Shown in pieces: positions 1 through 7,570 of a stretch of 19,311 bases of DNA (positions within the stretch are counted from its first letter, which is position 1; each line of letters begins with the position of its first letter). Source of the stretch: an uncultured Clostridia bacterium. GTDB taxonomy: Bacteria; Bacillota; Clostridia; TANB77; CAG-508. The notes beneath the pieces are model-generated. The model was given only the letters and a program-made list of their open reading frames with translations. It ran no database searches and was not told the origin of the DNA. Location: positions 1-19,311 of the forward strand of contig CANRFE010000009.1 of the NCBI GenBank assembly GCA_947629805.1, given 5' to 3'. Position numbers and translations under genes: made by a program.

Positions 1-1
1 C

Positions 2-610
2 TTTGTAAAGGAGCAAGCCGAAGAAGGAAAAACAGTTCTATTTGTAGGAACAAAAAAACAAGCACAAGAATGTATGAAAGAGGCAGCAGAAAAAAGTGGT
101 ATGTATTACATTAACCAAAGATGGTTAGGAGGAATGCTTACAAACTTTGGAACAATTCGTAAAAGAGTAGAAAGACTAAAAGAATTAGAAACAATGCAAG
201 AAGATGGTACATTCGATGTATTACCTAAAAAAGAAGTCATTCTTCTAAAAAAAGAAATGGAAAAATTGGAGAAAAATTTAGGTGGCATTAAAGAAATGAC
301 AGAAATGCCAGGCGTATTATTTGTAGTAGATCCTAAAAAAGAAAGAATTGCTATTTTAGAAGCAAAAAAATTAGGAATTCCAGTTGTTGGATTAATCGAT
401 ACAAATTGTAACCCAGAAGATTTAGATTACCCAATTCCAGGAAATGATGATGCAATTCGTGCAGTTAAATTAATAGCAGATACCATGGCAAATGCTATTA
501 TTGAAGGAAGACAAGGAGAATCTATGGATGCTGGAATACCAGAAGAAGTAGAAGAAACAGACGAAAGTATGGAAGAAGTAGTAGAAGAAGAGACAACAGA
601 AGAAGAATAA
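2..610 (+). CDS. rpsB: 30S ribosomal protein S2 (uS2), 5' truncated by the window edge
   Basis: Small-subunit protein that binds the back of the 30S head-body junction late in assembly and helps recruit S1. The frame is open from base 2 (FVKEQAEEGKTVLFVGTKKQ...), so the ATG at 74 is internal and not the start. Comparison with E. coli S2 suggests about 55-60 N-terminal residues are missing. Diagnostic stretches are VLFVGTKKQA, QRWLGGMLTNF, LGGIKEM, LFVVDPKKE, VVGLIDTNCNPE and IPGNDDAIRAVKL. The C-terminus carries a very acidic tail (many Glu, residues about 155-178 counted from the internal Met), common in Gram-positive S2. It is followed by tsf on the same strand, the standard rpsB-tsf order. 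Identification is secure; only the N-terminus is unseen. Confidence 0.97.
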   Translation, partial: FVKEQAEEGKTVLFVGTKKQAQECMKEAAEKSGMYYINQRWLGGMLTNFGTIRKRVERLKELETMQEDGTFDVLPKKEVILLKKEMEKLEKNLGGIKEMTEMPGVLFVVDPKKERIAILEAKKLGIPVVGLIDTNCNPEDLDYPIPGNDDAIRAVKLIADTMANAIIEGRQGESMDAGIPEEVEETDESMEEVVEEETTEEE

Positions 611-614
611 AATG

Positions 615-648
615 AAAGGGTAGAGCCTTTATCTGCTCTATCCTTTTT
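615..648 (+). terminator. Attenuator or terminator hairpin between rpsB and tsf
   Basis: An 11-bp stem (AAAGGGTAGAG at 615-625 with CTCTATCCTTT at 636-646, one G-T pair) has a 10-nt loop and runs into five Ts at 644-648. It starts 4 nt after the rpsB stop. A short AGGG/CCCT hairpin follows near 661-674. Partial termination here would lower tsf relative to rpsB. Confidence 0.7.
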
Positions 649-697
649 AATTGGGAAAATAAGGGAAAAACCCTAACAAATAAAAGGAGGAAAGAAA

Positions 698-1582
698 ATG
701 ATTACAGCCAATCAGGTAAAAGAGTTAAGAGAAAAAACAGGAGCAGGAATGATGGACTGCAAAAAAGTGTTAACAGAAACAAATGGAGACGAAGAAAAAG
801 CCATTGAATTATTACGTGAAAGAGGACTTTCTAAAGCTGCAAAAAAATCAGGAAGAATTGCAGCAGAAGGTTTAGCTGCAGCTTATATTACACCAGATAA
901 AAAAATAGGTGTGGTAGTAGAAGTAAATGCAGAAACAGACTTTGTTGCAAAAAATGACGAGTTTAAAACTTTTGTTGCAGATGTGGCAAAGCAAATTGCA
1001 GAAAAAAATCCAGCAAATGTAGAAGAATTATTAACACAAGAATCTATAGTAGAAGGAGGAAAAACGGTAAAAGATGTTTTAACTTCTAAAATAGCAACTA
1101 TTGGAGAAAATATGTCCATTCGCCGTTTTGAAAGATTTGAAACAGAAAAGGGAATGGTTGCAACCTATATTCATGGCGATGGAAAAATTGCTGTATTAGT
1201 AGAAATGGAAAATGCAGACGAAGTACTTGCAAAAGATGTATGTATGCAAATTGCAGCAGCAAGACCAGAATATTTAGATAGAAATTCTGTACCAAAAGAG
1301 AGAGTAGAAAAAGAAATGGAAATCTTAAAAGCACAAGCTATGAATGAAGGAAAACCAGCAGAAATAGCAGAAAAAATGGTACAAGGAAGAATTGGAAAAT
1401 TTTATGGAGAAATTTGTTTAGTAGAACAAGCTTTTGTAAAGAATCCAGATGAAAAAGTAGGAAAAATGGTAGAAGCCAAAGGAGCTAGAATTGTAAGATT
1501 TGCAAGACTTGAAAAAGGAGAAGGCTTAGAAAAGAAAGAAGAAAACTTTGCAGAAGAAGTAGCAAAACAAATTAATGGCTAG
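698..1582 (+). CDS. tsf: Translation elongation factor Ts (EF-Ts)
   Basis: Guanine-nucleotide exchange factor that regenerates EF-Tu-GTP in the cytoplasm. The protein is 294 aa, the normal length. The N-terminal UBA-like module contains VKELREKTGAGMMDCKKVL (residues about 7-25). The exchange core follows with VVEVNAETDFVAKND (about 73-87), the TDFVA motif that contacts EF-Tu, and a second half carrying VLVEMENADE and MQIAAARPEYL. The dimerisation region ends in GKFYGEICLVEQAFVK. The start is fixed by AAAGGAGG about 8 nt before ATG 698. It lies 87 nt after rpsB and is closed by its own terminator, so it ends a conserved translation operon. No anomalies were seen. Confidence 0.97.
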   Translation: MITANQVKELREKTGAGMMDCKKVLTETNGDEEKAIELLRERGLSKAAKKSGRIAAEGLAAAYITPDKKIGVVVEVNAETDFVAKNDEFKTFVADVAKQIAEKNPANVEELLTQESIVEGGKTVKDVLTSKIATIGENMSIRRFERFETEKGMVATYIHGDGKIAVLVEMENADEVLAKDVCMQIAAARPEYLDRNSVPKERVEKEMEILKAQAMNEGKPAEIAEKMVQGRIGKFYGEICLVEQAFVKNPDEKVGKMVEAKGARIVRFARLEKGEGLEKKEENFAEEVAKQING

Positions 1583-1608
1583 AAAAAAATTAAGATAACA
1601 TTTCAAAC

Positions 1609-1668
1609 AAAACCACGAATTATGGAAAAGAAAACAAAAAGTTTATTTTGCATGAATCGTGGTTTTTT
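1609..1668 (+). terminator. Intrinsic terminator after tsf
   Basis: The arms AAAACCACGA (1609-1618) and TCGTGGTTTT (1657-1666) pair perfectly across a loop of about 38 nt, and six Ts end the right arm. The stem can be extended with mismatches. It separates the rpsB-tsf unit from the metal operon. Confidence 0.8.
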
Positions 1669-1703
1669 ATTATAAAAACAAGAAAGAAAAAAGGAAAAAA
1701 TAC

Positions 1704-1732
1704 TTGACAAAATATATTTTTTAAGTTAATAT
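1704..1732 (+). promoter_or_regulatory. Sigma-A-type promoter of the cadC-cadA operon
   Basis: A consensus -35 TTGACA (1704-1709), a 17-nt spacer and a -10-like TAATAT (1727-1732) predict a start near 1739, inside the operator. The perfect -35 and overlapping palindrome fit a strong promoter held off by a metal-responsive repressor. Confidence 0.75.
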
Positions 1733-1753
1733 ATGAATAGATATTCATATATT
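1728..1753 (+). promoter_or_regulatory. ArsR/SmtB-type operator (11-4-11 inverted repeat)
   Basis: The arms AATATATGAAT (1728-1738) and ATTCATATATT (1743-1753) are perfect reverse complements around AGAT. The core TGAA...TTCA is the hallmark of SmtB/CzrA/CadC operators. It covers the -10 and the predicted transcription start, so bound repressor would block polymerase. The adjacent gene encodes the expected repressor; autoregulation is inferred from this. Confidence 0.8.
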
Positions 1754-1783
1754 CATAAGAAAAAAGAATAAGAAGGAGATAAC

Positions 1784-2158
1784 ATGGAAGAACAAGAGTG
1801 GATTTGTAATGAAAAATGTCCTCACTATAATAAAATTAAACAGGTACAGCAAGAAGCACCTAACTTTGAAGAAATTATGGAAATAGCAGATATGTTTAAG
1901 TTATTTGCAGATAGTTCTAGATTAAAAATTATTTGTAGTATTTTAAACAGAGAACTATGTGTATGTGATTTATGTGAGCTTTTAGGGCTTAGCCAATCGA
2001 ATGTATCCCACCAATTGCAACTTTTAAGAACAGCAAAACTGGTAAAATACAGGAAAGAGGGAAAACAAGTATATTATAGTCTTCAAGATGAGCATATTGA
2101 AAAAATTATGACTATGGCATTAGACCATATAAGAGAAGAAATGGGAGGAAAAAAATAA
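1784..2158 (+). CDS. cadC: CadC-like ArsR/SmtB-family metal-sensing repressor
   Basis: Dimeric winged-helix repressor that leaves its operator when it binds metal. At 124 aa it matches CadC length. Visible ligands: an N-terminal pair Cys8 and Cys12 (CNEKC), the alpha-3 pair Cys59 and Cys61 in ELCVCDLC, and a complete alpha-5 set Asp102, His104, His115 and Glu118 (DxH then HxxE). The first set with Cys59/61 is the Cd/Pb/Bi site of CadC; the alpha-5 set is the Zn site of SmtB/CzrA. The recognition helix is LSQSNVSHQLQLL (69-81). AGAAGGAG lies about 7 nt before ATG 1784. The next gene, an efflux ATPase, starts 1 nt after its stop, with a GGGAGG inside the cadC 3' end. Cd/Pb/Zn sensing is inferred from ligand geometry and neighbour. 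Confidence 0.92.
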   Translation: MEEQEWICNEKCPHYNKIKQVQQEAPNFEEIMEIADMFKLFADSSRLKIICSILNRELCVCDLCELLGLSQSNVSHQLQLLRTAKLVKYRKEGKQVYYSLQDEHIEKIMTMALDHIREEMGGKK

Positions 2159-2159
2159 A

Positions 2160-3991
2160 ATGAAAATAGAGATACAAGAAAAAAAGAAAAGAAAAATACT
2201 TTTGTATTTATTTTGTGTTATTTTATTTTGCTGTACTTTTTTTCCAATGCAACAGTTTTATAAAATAGGAATTTATTTTTTAGTGGTTTTATTAGCAGGG
2301 CATTCTTTGTTATTAGAAGGAATAAAAGAGATTTTACATTTTCGCTTTGAAGAAGAAAGTTTAATGACAATTGCAGTTGTTGCTGCATTTGTTTTAGGAG
2401 AATTTCCAGAAAGTTGTATGGTGGTATTATTATTTTGCTTAGGAGAATTTTTGGAAGAAAAAACTGTAGAAAATTCCAATAAAACGATTCAAAATATGGT
2501 AGAAAAAAAGGTTAAAACGGTAAACAAATTAGAAGAAAATGGCAAGATTAGTATTGTAAAGGTAGAGGAAATACGAGTAGGGGAGAAGATTTTAATAAAA
2601 CCAGGAGAAATGGTTCCACTAGATTGTAAAATAGTAAAAGGTACATCCCATCTTAATATGGCAAGTGTTACAGGGGAAAGTATGCCGGTTTTTGTACAAG
2701 AACAACAATCTATTTTGTCTGGCAGTATGAATTTGAATGGAAGTTTAACTTGTGAAGTAGAAAAGGACGAAAAGCATTCTATGGCAACACAAATTATGGA
2801 TTTGGTTCAACAAGCAACTAACAATAAAGGAAAAACGGAAGCTTTTATTACAAAATTTTCTAAAATTTATACCCCTATTGTATTATGTATGGCCCTTATT
2901 GTTGCAACAGTCATTCCTATTTTATGGAAACAAGAATTTAAAATTTGGATTATGCGAGCATTGGTATTTTTAGTTGCAGCATGTCCTTGCAGTATTGTTA
3001 TTTCGGTTCCTTTAGCATTTTTCTCATGTGTTGGGGCAATAGCAAAAAAGGTATGCTTGTAAAAGGAACAAAGCATATTGAAAATTTGGCAAAGGCAAAG
3101 CAAGTTGCTTTTGATAAAACAGGAACTATTACAACAGGAAAAATGAAAATAGAAGAATTTAATTCCGTTGGGAATTATACAAAAGAAGAACTTTTACAAG
3201 ATGTATTCCTTTTAGAAAAAAATTCAAATCATCCCATTGCTATAGCGATTCAGCAAAAGGGGAAAGAGCAAAATATAGAAGGAAGCGGAGAAGTAGAACA
3301 ATACGAAGAAATAGCAGGATATGGTATTAGGGGAAAAATAAATGGAAAACAAATTTTATTTGGAAACACAAAATGGTTAGAAAAAAATAAAATAAAGGAA
3401 CTAGTAGAGAAATCTGCGAATTATATTATAATAAATGGAAAAATAGAAGGATATATAACTTTTCAAGAAGAAATTCGTAAAGATGCGCAAAATATAGTAG
3501 AAAAATTAAAACAAGTAGGAATAAAAGAAACGGTTATCTTAACAGGAGATACTTTAGAAAATGCTAATAAAATAGCACAAATTTTGGGAATTTCAAAAGT
3601 ATTTGCTAGTTTACTTCCAAAACAAAAGTTAGAAAAAGTAAGAGAGTTAAAACAAAATGCAAAAATTCTTTTCGTAGGCGATGGGATTAACGATAGTCCT
3701 GTTTTAGCAGAAGCAGACTTTGGAATTGCCATGAAAGAAGCCGCAGACATAGCAGAAATAGCAGCAGATGGAATTTTATTAACGAATCATATAGGAATTC
3801 TTCCTTCTACGATTGCTATTGCGAAAAAAACGATGCGAATTGTGAAAGAAAATATTCTATTTTCTTTAGTTGCAAAAGTTTTTGTTTTAATTCTAGGTTT
3901 ATTGGGAATTGCACCAGTGTGGTTAGCAGTAATAGCAGATACAGGGGTAAGTTTATTAACGGTATTGAATAGTATAAGAATTTTAGCATAG
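2160..3991 (+). CDS. cadA: Zn/Cd/Pb-exporting P1B-type ATPase (CadA/ZntA-like), frame interrupted at 3044-3050
   Basis: Membrane pump that exports divalent soft metals using ATP. Two frames overlap: 2160-3062 holds the N-terminal membrane helices, TGES (171-174, actuator) and the CPC metal motif in helix 6 (275-277, CPCSIVISVP). The next frame holds the phosphorylation motif DKTGT (Asp319 of the joined protein), the HP motif in NSNHPIAIA, the hinge GDGINDSP and C-terminal helices with a conserved Asp in ADTGVSLLTVLNSIR. CPC plus this Asp places it in the P1B-2 (Zn/Cd/Pb) group. A -1 shift at A_AAA_AAG joins AIAKK to GMLVKG, exactly the family sequence, giving about 610 aa. No N-terminal HMA domain is present. 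The ATG at 2945 is out of frame with the family alignment and is not a true start. Either one A is missing or recoding occurs. Confidence 0.9.
3044..3077 (+). other. A_AAA_AAG slippery heptamer and downstream hairpin in cadA
   Basis: The heptamer AAAAAAG (3044-3050) lies in the phase needed for tandem -1 slippage (gcA AAA AAG). The zero frame stops 4 codons later (TAA 3060-3062), and the -1 frame continues the ATPase. A 7-bp stem TATGCTT (3052-3058) with AAGCATA (3071-3077) and a 12-nt loop follows, but only 1 nt after the heptamer, closer than the usual 5-9 nt. No clear Shine-Dalgarno-like stimulator lies upstream. A missing A in the run explains it equally well. Confidence 0.5.
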
Positions 3992-4004
3992 TTCCTAGAA
4001 AGAA

Positions 4005-4048
4005 ATACAATAAAAACCTTGCGTAATGCTAGGTTTTTATTGTATAAT
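4005..4048 (+). terminator. Strong terminator after cadA with a possible promoter in its 3' arm
   Basis: A perfect 15-bp stem (ATACAATAAAAACCT at 4005-4019 with AGGTTTTTATTGTAT at 4031-4045) has an 11-nt loop, and the right arm holds five Ts. The right arm runs into TATAAT (4043-4048). A weak TTGCGT (4019-4024) lies 18 nt upstream, so this may also be the promoter of the next gene. Confidence 0.75.
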
Positions 4049-4082
4049 ACAGACATATTAGGAATAAAGCGAGAAAGTAAAA

Positions 4083-5768
4083 ATGAAGTTTCATATCTTA
4101 GCTATTGTATGTATTGTGTTATTTTGTGTGGCTCTTTCACCAATTACTTTACAAAATGACACTTTTTATACCATTAAAATAGGAGAGCATATTTTAGAAA
4201 AGGGAATTGATTTTCAAGATCCTTTTTCTTGGCATGAAAATTTACCTTATACTTATCCTCATTGGGCTTATGATACAGGAATTTATCTTATCTACCATTT
4301 AGGAGAAATGACACCAATTGCAGATGGAGGCATGTTCTTTATTTATCTTTCTACCGTTATTTTAGCATGTCTTTTAGGAATATTGCTTTATGTAACTATT
4401 TATAAAATAAGCAAAAATCCTTTATTGTCTTTTTTTCTTGCTATGATTGCAATGTATTTATTAAAAGATTTTATAGCAGCACGTGCACAACTTGTTACTT
4501 TTAATTTATTTTTATTAGCAATTTTGTGTATAGAAAATTTTTTACAAACAAAGAAAAAAAGATATGCAATTAGTATTATTCTTATTTCTATTATTATTGC
4601 AAACGTGCACGTTGCAGTATGGCCATTTTTCTTTGTATTGTTCTTACCTTATTTAGCAGAATATATTATAGCCAGTATGTTAGATGCTAATCTTGTTTCT
4701 AAATTTATTTTATTTTATCACAAAGATAAAATAAGAGATTTGGAAAGAAAATTAGCAAAAGGAAAAAAAGAAGAAAAGAAAAAGCGTTTAGAAGAGCGCT
4801 TAGAGCAAGAAAAGAAGAATTTGCTTATAGCACAAGAAAAAGAAGAGAAGATTGTAGAAAAGGAAAAGCAAAAAAGAGAAAATCCATTTCGATTAAAAAT
4901 TCAAAAAAGGAAAGCCGCAAAATGGTTAATTCTTATTATGTGCATTTGCGCCTTTACAGGGTTATGCACTCCCTTAAAAGACGCTCCCTATACGTATTTA
5001 ATAAAAACAATGCAGGGAAATACAATGCAGAATATTAGTGAACATCAACCACTTACTTTATACAATGATAAAGAAACGATGATAGTTTTAACAATCGTAC
5101 TTGCTATTTTAATTTTTACCGATATTAAAATAAAATTAGCAGACTTCTTTATGCTTACAGGGCTTATCTTTTTAAGTTTTATGTCCAGAAGGCAAACCTC
5201 TCTTTTGGTATTAATTGGTGTAGTTATTTTTGCTAAATGGATACAGTATTTTATTCAGAAATACGACCCAGAAGGGAACTTTAAGTGCATGAAACTTATG
5301 ACTACTTTACTAGGAAAAATTTTCACTATTGCACTAGTTGTATTACTTTGTTTTGTCATGATAAAACCAAAAATAAAAGATAAATTTATTAATGAAAGCA
5401 AATATCCAGTAGCAGCTGCAACTTGGATATTAGAAAATTTAGACGTAGAAAATATAAGATTATATAATGAGTACAATTATGGTAGTTACTTGTTATTTAG
5501 AGGAATTCCAGTATTTATTGATTCTCGTGCGGATTTATATGCTCCTGAGTTTAATAAAACAAAAGAGCAAGAAGGAAGAGATATTTTCTCTGACTATATG
5601 AATATTTCTTCTATAGGAACTTATTATGAAACAAAATTTGAAAAATATGAGATTACACATGTAATCGTTGTAAATAATGCAAAATTGAATCTCTTTCTAA
5701 CAAGAGATGAACATTATAAAGAATTATATAAAGACGACCATTTTGTAATTTATGAAAGAAATTCGTAA
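4083..5768 (+). CDS. Multi-pass membrane protein of the GT-C glycosyltransferase-like type, with a charged coiled-coil insert
   Basis: 561 aa. It has an N-terminal membrane helix (4-22), then an outside loop with NDTFYTIKIGEHILEKG and DPFSW (25-50) followed by HWAYDTGIYLIYHLGE. Asp at the start of the first external loop and the DPFS pattern resemble predicted GT-C sugar transferases. Several helices follow (about 85-107, 115-128, 135-152, 160-195), then a cytoplasmic Lys/Glu-rich stretch (about 213-280) predicted as coiled coil, then further helices (about 281-295, 330-400, 420-440). The soluble C-terminal part contains NEYNYGSYLLFRGIPVFIDSR, typical of these uncharacterised proteins. The ribosome site is weak (GAGAAAG before ATG 4083). 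A terminator lies on each side, so it is probably transcribed alone. Lipid-linked sugar transfer is inferred; the substrate is unknown. Confidence 0.6.
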   Translation: MKFHILAIVCIVLFCVALSPITLQNDTFYTIKIGEHILEKGIDFQDPFSWHENLPYTYPHWAYDTGIYLIYHLGEMTPIADGGMFFIYLSTVILACLLGILLYVTIYKISKNPLLSFFLAMIAMYLLKDFIAARAQLVTFNLFLLAILCIENFLQTKKKRYAISIILISIIIANVHVAVWPFFFVLFLPYLAEYIIASMLDANLVSKFILFYHKDKIRDLERKLAKGKKEEKKKRLEERLEQEKKNLLIAQEKEEKIVEKEKQKRENPFRLKIQKRKAAKWLILIMCICAFTGLCTPLKDAPYTYLIKTMQGNTMQNISEHQPLTLYNDKETMIVLTIVLAILIFTDIKIKLADFFMLTGLIFLSFMSRRQTSLLVLIGVVIFAKWIQYFIQKYDPEGNFKCMKLMTTLLGKIFTIALVVLLCFVMIKPKIKDKFINESKYPVAAATWILENLDVENIRLYNEYNYGSYLLFRGIPVFIDSRADLYAPEFNKTKEQEGRDIFSDYMNISSIGTYYETKFEKYEITHVIVVNNAKLNLFLTRDEHYKELYKDDHFVIYERNS

Positions 5769-5780
5769 AGAAGCATCATA

Positions 5781-5815
5781 AAAGCAAGTTCTAAAAAATA
5801 TTTAGAACTTGTTTT
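5781..5815 (+). terminator. Intrinsic terminator before rluD
   Basis: CAAGTTCTAAA (5785-5795) pairs with TTTAGAACTTG (5801-5811) around a 5-nt loop. The stem extends by a G-T and three A-T pairs into the final TTTT (5812-5815). Confidence 0.85.
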
Positions 5816-5842
5816 AACGTGAAGAAGGAGGAAAGTGTTACT

Positions 5843-6766
5843 TTGATAAAAACAATAATAGTAAGCAAAGAGGAAGAAGAAAGATTAGATAGTTACCTTG
5901 CTAAGCAAGAAGAAACTTTTTCGAGGAGTAGAATACAAAAGTTATTAGAAGAAAAGAAAATAACAGTAAACGGAAAAGTACCAAAAGCGTCTTATAAAGT
6001 ACAAAAGGGAGATGAAATTCAAATACAAATAGAAGCACCGAAAGAAACAAAATTAACACCGCAAGAAATTCCTTTAGAAATTGTATACGAAGATGAGAAT
6101 ATGTTGGTTGTTAACAAACAAAAAGGTTTGGTTGTTCATCCAGGGTGTGGAAATTTAGAAGGAACTCTTGCTAATGCGGTTATGGCACATTGTAAGGGAA
6201 GCTTATCTGGAATAGGGGGAGAATTAAGACCAGGTATAGTACATAGATTAGATAAAGATACTTCAGGACTTCTTATGATTGCTAAAAATGATAAAACCCA
6301 TATTGCTCTTTCTGAAAAAATTAAAAATAGAGAAATAAAAAAGACATATATTGCTTTAGTAAGAGGCATTATTTCAGAAAAGGAAGCTACTATTTGTATG
6401 CCAATTGGAAGAAGTACAACAGATAGAAAAAAGATGGCAGTAACAAAGAAAGGAAAAGAAGCCATTACACATTTCAAAGTGTTAAATCGCTATACTACAA
6501 CGAAAGCAAGTTATACTTTATTAGAAGTAAAAATTGATACGGGAAGAACCCATCAAATTAGAGTGCATTTAGCAGAAATTGGACATCCGATAGTAGGAGA
6601 TATGGTCTATTCAAATGGAAAAAATGAATTTGGAATAAAAGGGCAATGTCTTCATGCACAAAGACTAGAATTTATGCATCCTATAACCAAAAAAGAAATG
6701 AAATTAGAAGCAAAAGTACCAGAATATTTTCAAGAAATTCTAATGCAATTAGAAGAGAAAAAATAA
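5843..6766 (+). CDS. rluD: RluD-family 23S rRNA pseudouridine synthase
   Basis: Converts uridines of 23S rRNA (helix 69 in characterised RluD) to pseudouridine. An S4 RNA-binding domain comes first (RLDSYLAKQEETFSRSRIQK...KITVNGK). The catalytic domain has VVNKQKGLVVHPG and the catalytic motif HRLDKDTSGL; its Asp is residue 137 from the start chosen here. KTYIALVRG and GRTHQIRVHLAEIGHPIVGD are conserved RluD-group segments. Start choice: the frame opens at GTG 5819, but AAGGAGG lies at 5825-5831, inside that extension, so the in-frame TTG at 5843, 11 nt beyond, is the likelier start (307 aa). GTG 5819 has no ribosome site and sits 3 nt past a terminator. A second pseudouridine synthase gene follows after 13 nt. 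Which uridines it modifies is inferred. Confidence 0.92.
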   Translation: MIKTIIVSKEEEERLDSYLAKQEETFSRSRIQKLLEEKKITVNGKVPKASYKVQKGDEIQIQIEAPKETKLTPQEIPLEIVYEDENMLVVNKQKGLVVHPGCGNLEGTLANAVMAHCKGSLSGIGGELRPGIVHRLDKDTSGLLMIAKNDKTHIALSEKIKNREIKKTYIALVRGIISEKEATICMPIGRSTTDRKKMAVTKKGKEAITHFKVLNRYTTTKASYTLLEVKIDTGRTHQIRVHLAEIGHPIVGDMVYSNGKNEFGIKGQCLHAQRLEFMHPITKKEMKLEAKVPEYFQEILMQLEEKK

Positions 6767-6779
6767 AGGAAGGAAGAAT

Positions 6780-7505
6780 ATGGAAGAGTTAGAGCGTTTG
6801 CAAAAATATTTAGCTTCTTGTGGAGTTGCTTCTAGAAGAAAAGCAGAAGAATTTATTCTACAAGGTAAGGTAAAAGTAAATGGCAAGGTAATAACAGAGC
6901 TAGGAACCAAAATCAATCCAAAAAAAGATATAATAGAATGGGAAGGAAAAGAAGTTACACCAGAAGAACAGAAGGTATATGTTTTATTAAATAAGCCAAT
7001 TGGCTATGTTACTACGGTAAAAGATCAATTTCATCGAAACACAGTAATAGATTTAGTAAAAAAAACAGGCGTTAAATTACTTCCAGTAGGAAGGCTAGAT
7101 ATGTATACTTCTGGTGCTTTGTTATTAACCAATGATGGAGATTTTATTTATCATGTAACACATCCAAAACACGAAGTAGAAAAAACATATACGGTTACCT
7201 TAAAAGGGAAGGTAACACAAGAAGAAGTAGAAAAATTAAAAAAGGGTGTGATCATTGACCAAACTTATACAACAAAGCCTGCAAAAGTTCGTATCTTAAA
7301 AATAGAAGAAGAAAAACAAATTTCACGCTTAGAAATTTGTATTCATGAGGGAAAAAATAGGCAAATTAGAAAAATGTGTGAAGCAATAGGAAAAAAAGTT
7401 TTAGCATTACACCGTGCTAAAATAGGTACTTTGGACGTAAAAAATTTAAAAATTGGACAATGGCGTTATCTAACACCAAAAGAAATCAAAAATTTTATGC
7501 AATAA
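6780..7505 (+). CDS. rluB: RluB/RsuA-family rRNA pseudouridine synthase
   Basis: 241 aa enzyme modifying a single uridine of rRNA; RluB acts on 23S U2605 in E. coli, and the Gram-positive orthologues group with RluB. An S4 domain (residues about 4-50) has LQKYLASCGVASRRKAEEFI and VKVNGK. The catalytic domain has LLNKPIGYVTT and GRLDMYTSGALLLTNDG with catalytic Asp107. The C-terminal signature EGKNRQIRKMCEAIG is typical of the RsuA/RluB/E/F family. GGAAGGAAG precedes ATG 6780 by about 6 nt. It lies 13 nt after rluD and is probably co-transcribed. The next gene has its own promoter. Length and motifs are complete. Confidence 0.92.
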   Translation: MEELERLQKYLASCGVASRRKAEEFILQGKVKVNGKVITELGTKINPKKDIIEWEGKEVTPEEQKVYVLLNKPIGYVTTVKDQFHRNTVIDLVKKTGVKLLPVGRLDMYTSGALLLTNDGDFIYHVTHPKHEVEKTYTVTLKGKVTQEEVEKLKKGVIIDQTYTTKPAKVRILKIEEEKQISRLEICIHEGKNRQIRKMCEAIGKKVLALHRAKIGTLDVKNLKIGQWRYLTPKEIKNFMQ

Positions 7506-7512
7506 AAGGCTA

Positions 7513-7541
7513 TTTACAAAAAAAGGAATTATTTATATAAT
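7513..7541 (+). promoter_or_regulatory. Promoter upstream of the S1-domain gene
   Basis: TTTACA (7513-7518), a 17-nt spacer and a perfect TATAAT (7536-7541) predict a start near 7548, about 23 nt before GTG 7571. Confidence 0.75.
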
Positions 7542-7570
7542 GAAAAAAACAAAAGAAAAGGGAGAGAAAA

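Noticed and set aside
883..1334. Minus-strand frames across tsf
   Set aside because: They lie entirely inside a secure gene, have no ribosome sites and are low-complexity antisense translations. The same applies to minus frames inside cadA, rluD, murJ and the amidase.
2945..3991. Independent gene starting at ATG 2945
   Set aside because: The first 35 residues of that frame are out of phase with the ATPase helix-6 sequence encoded by the other frame; only the part after about 3050 matches the family, so it is the 3' half of cadA.
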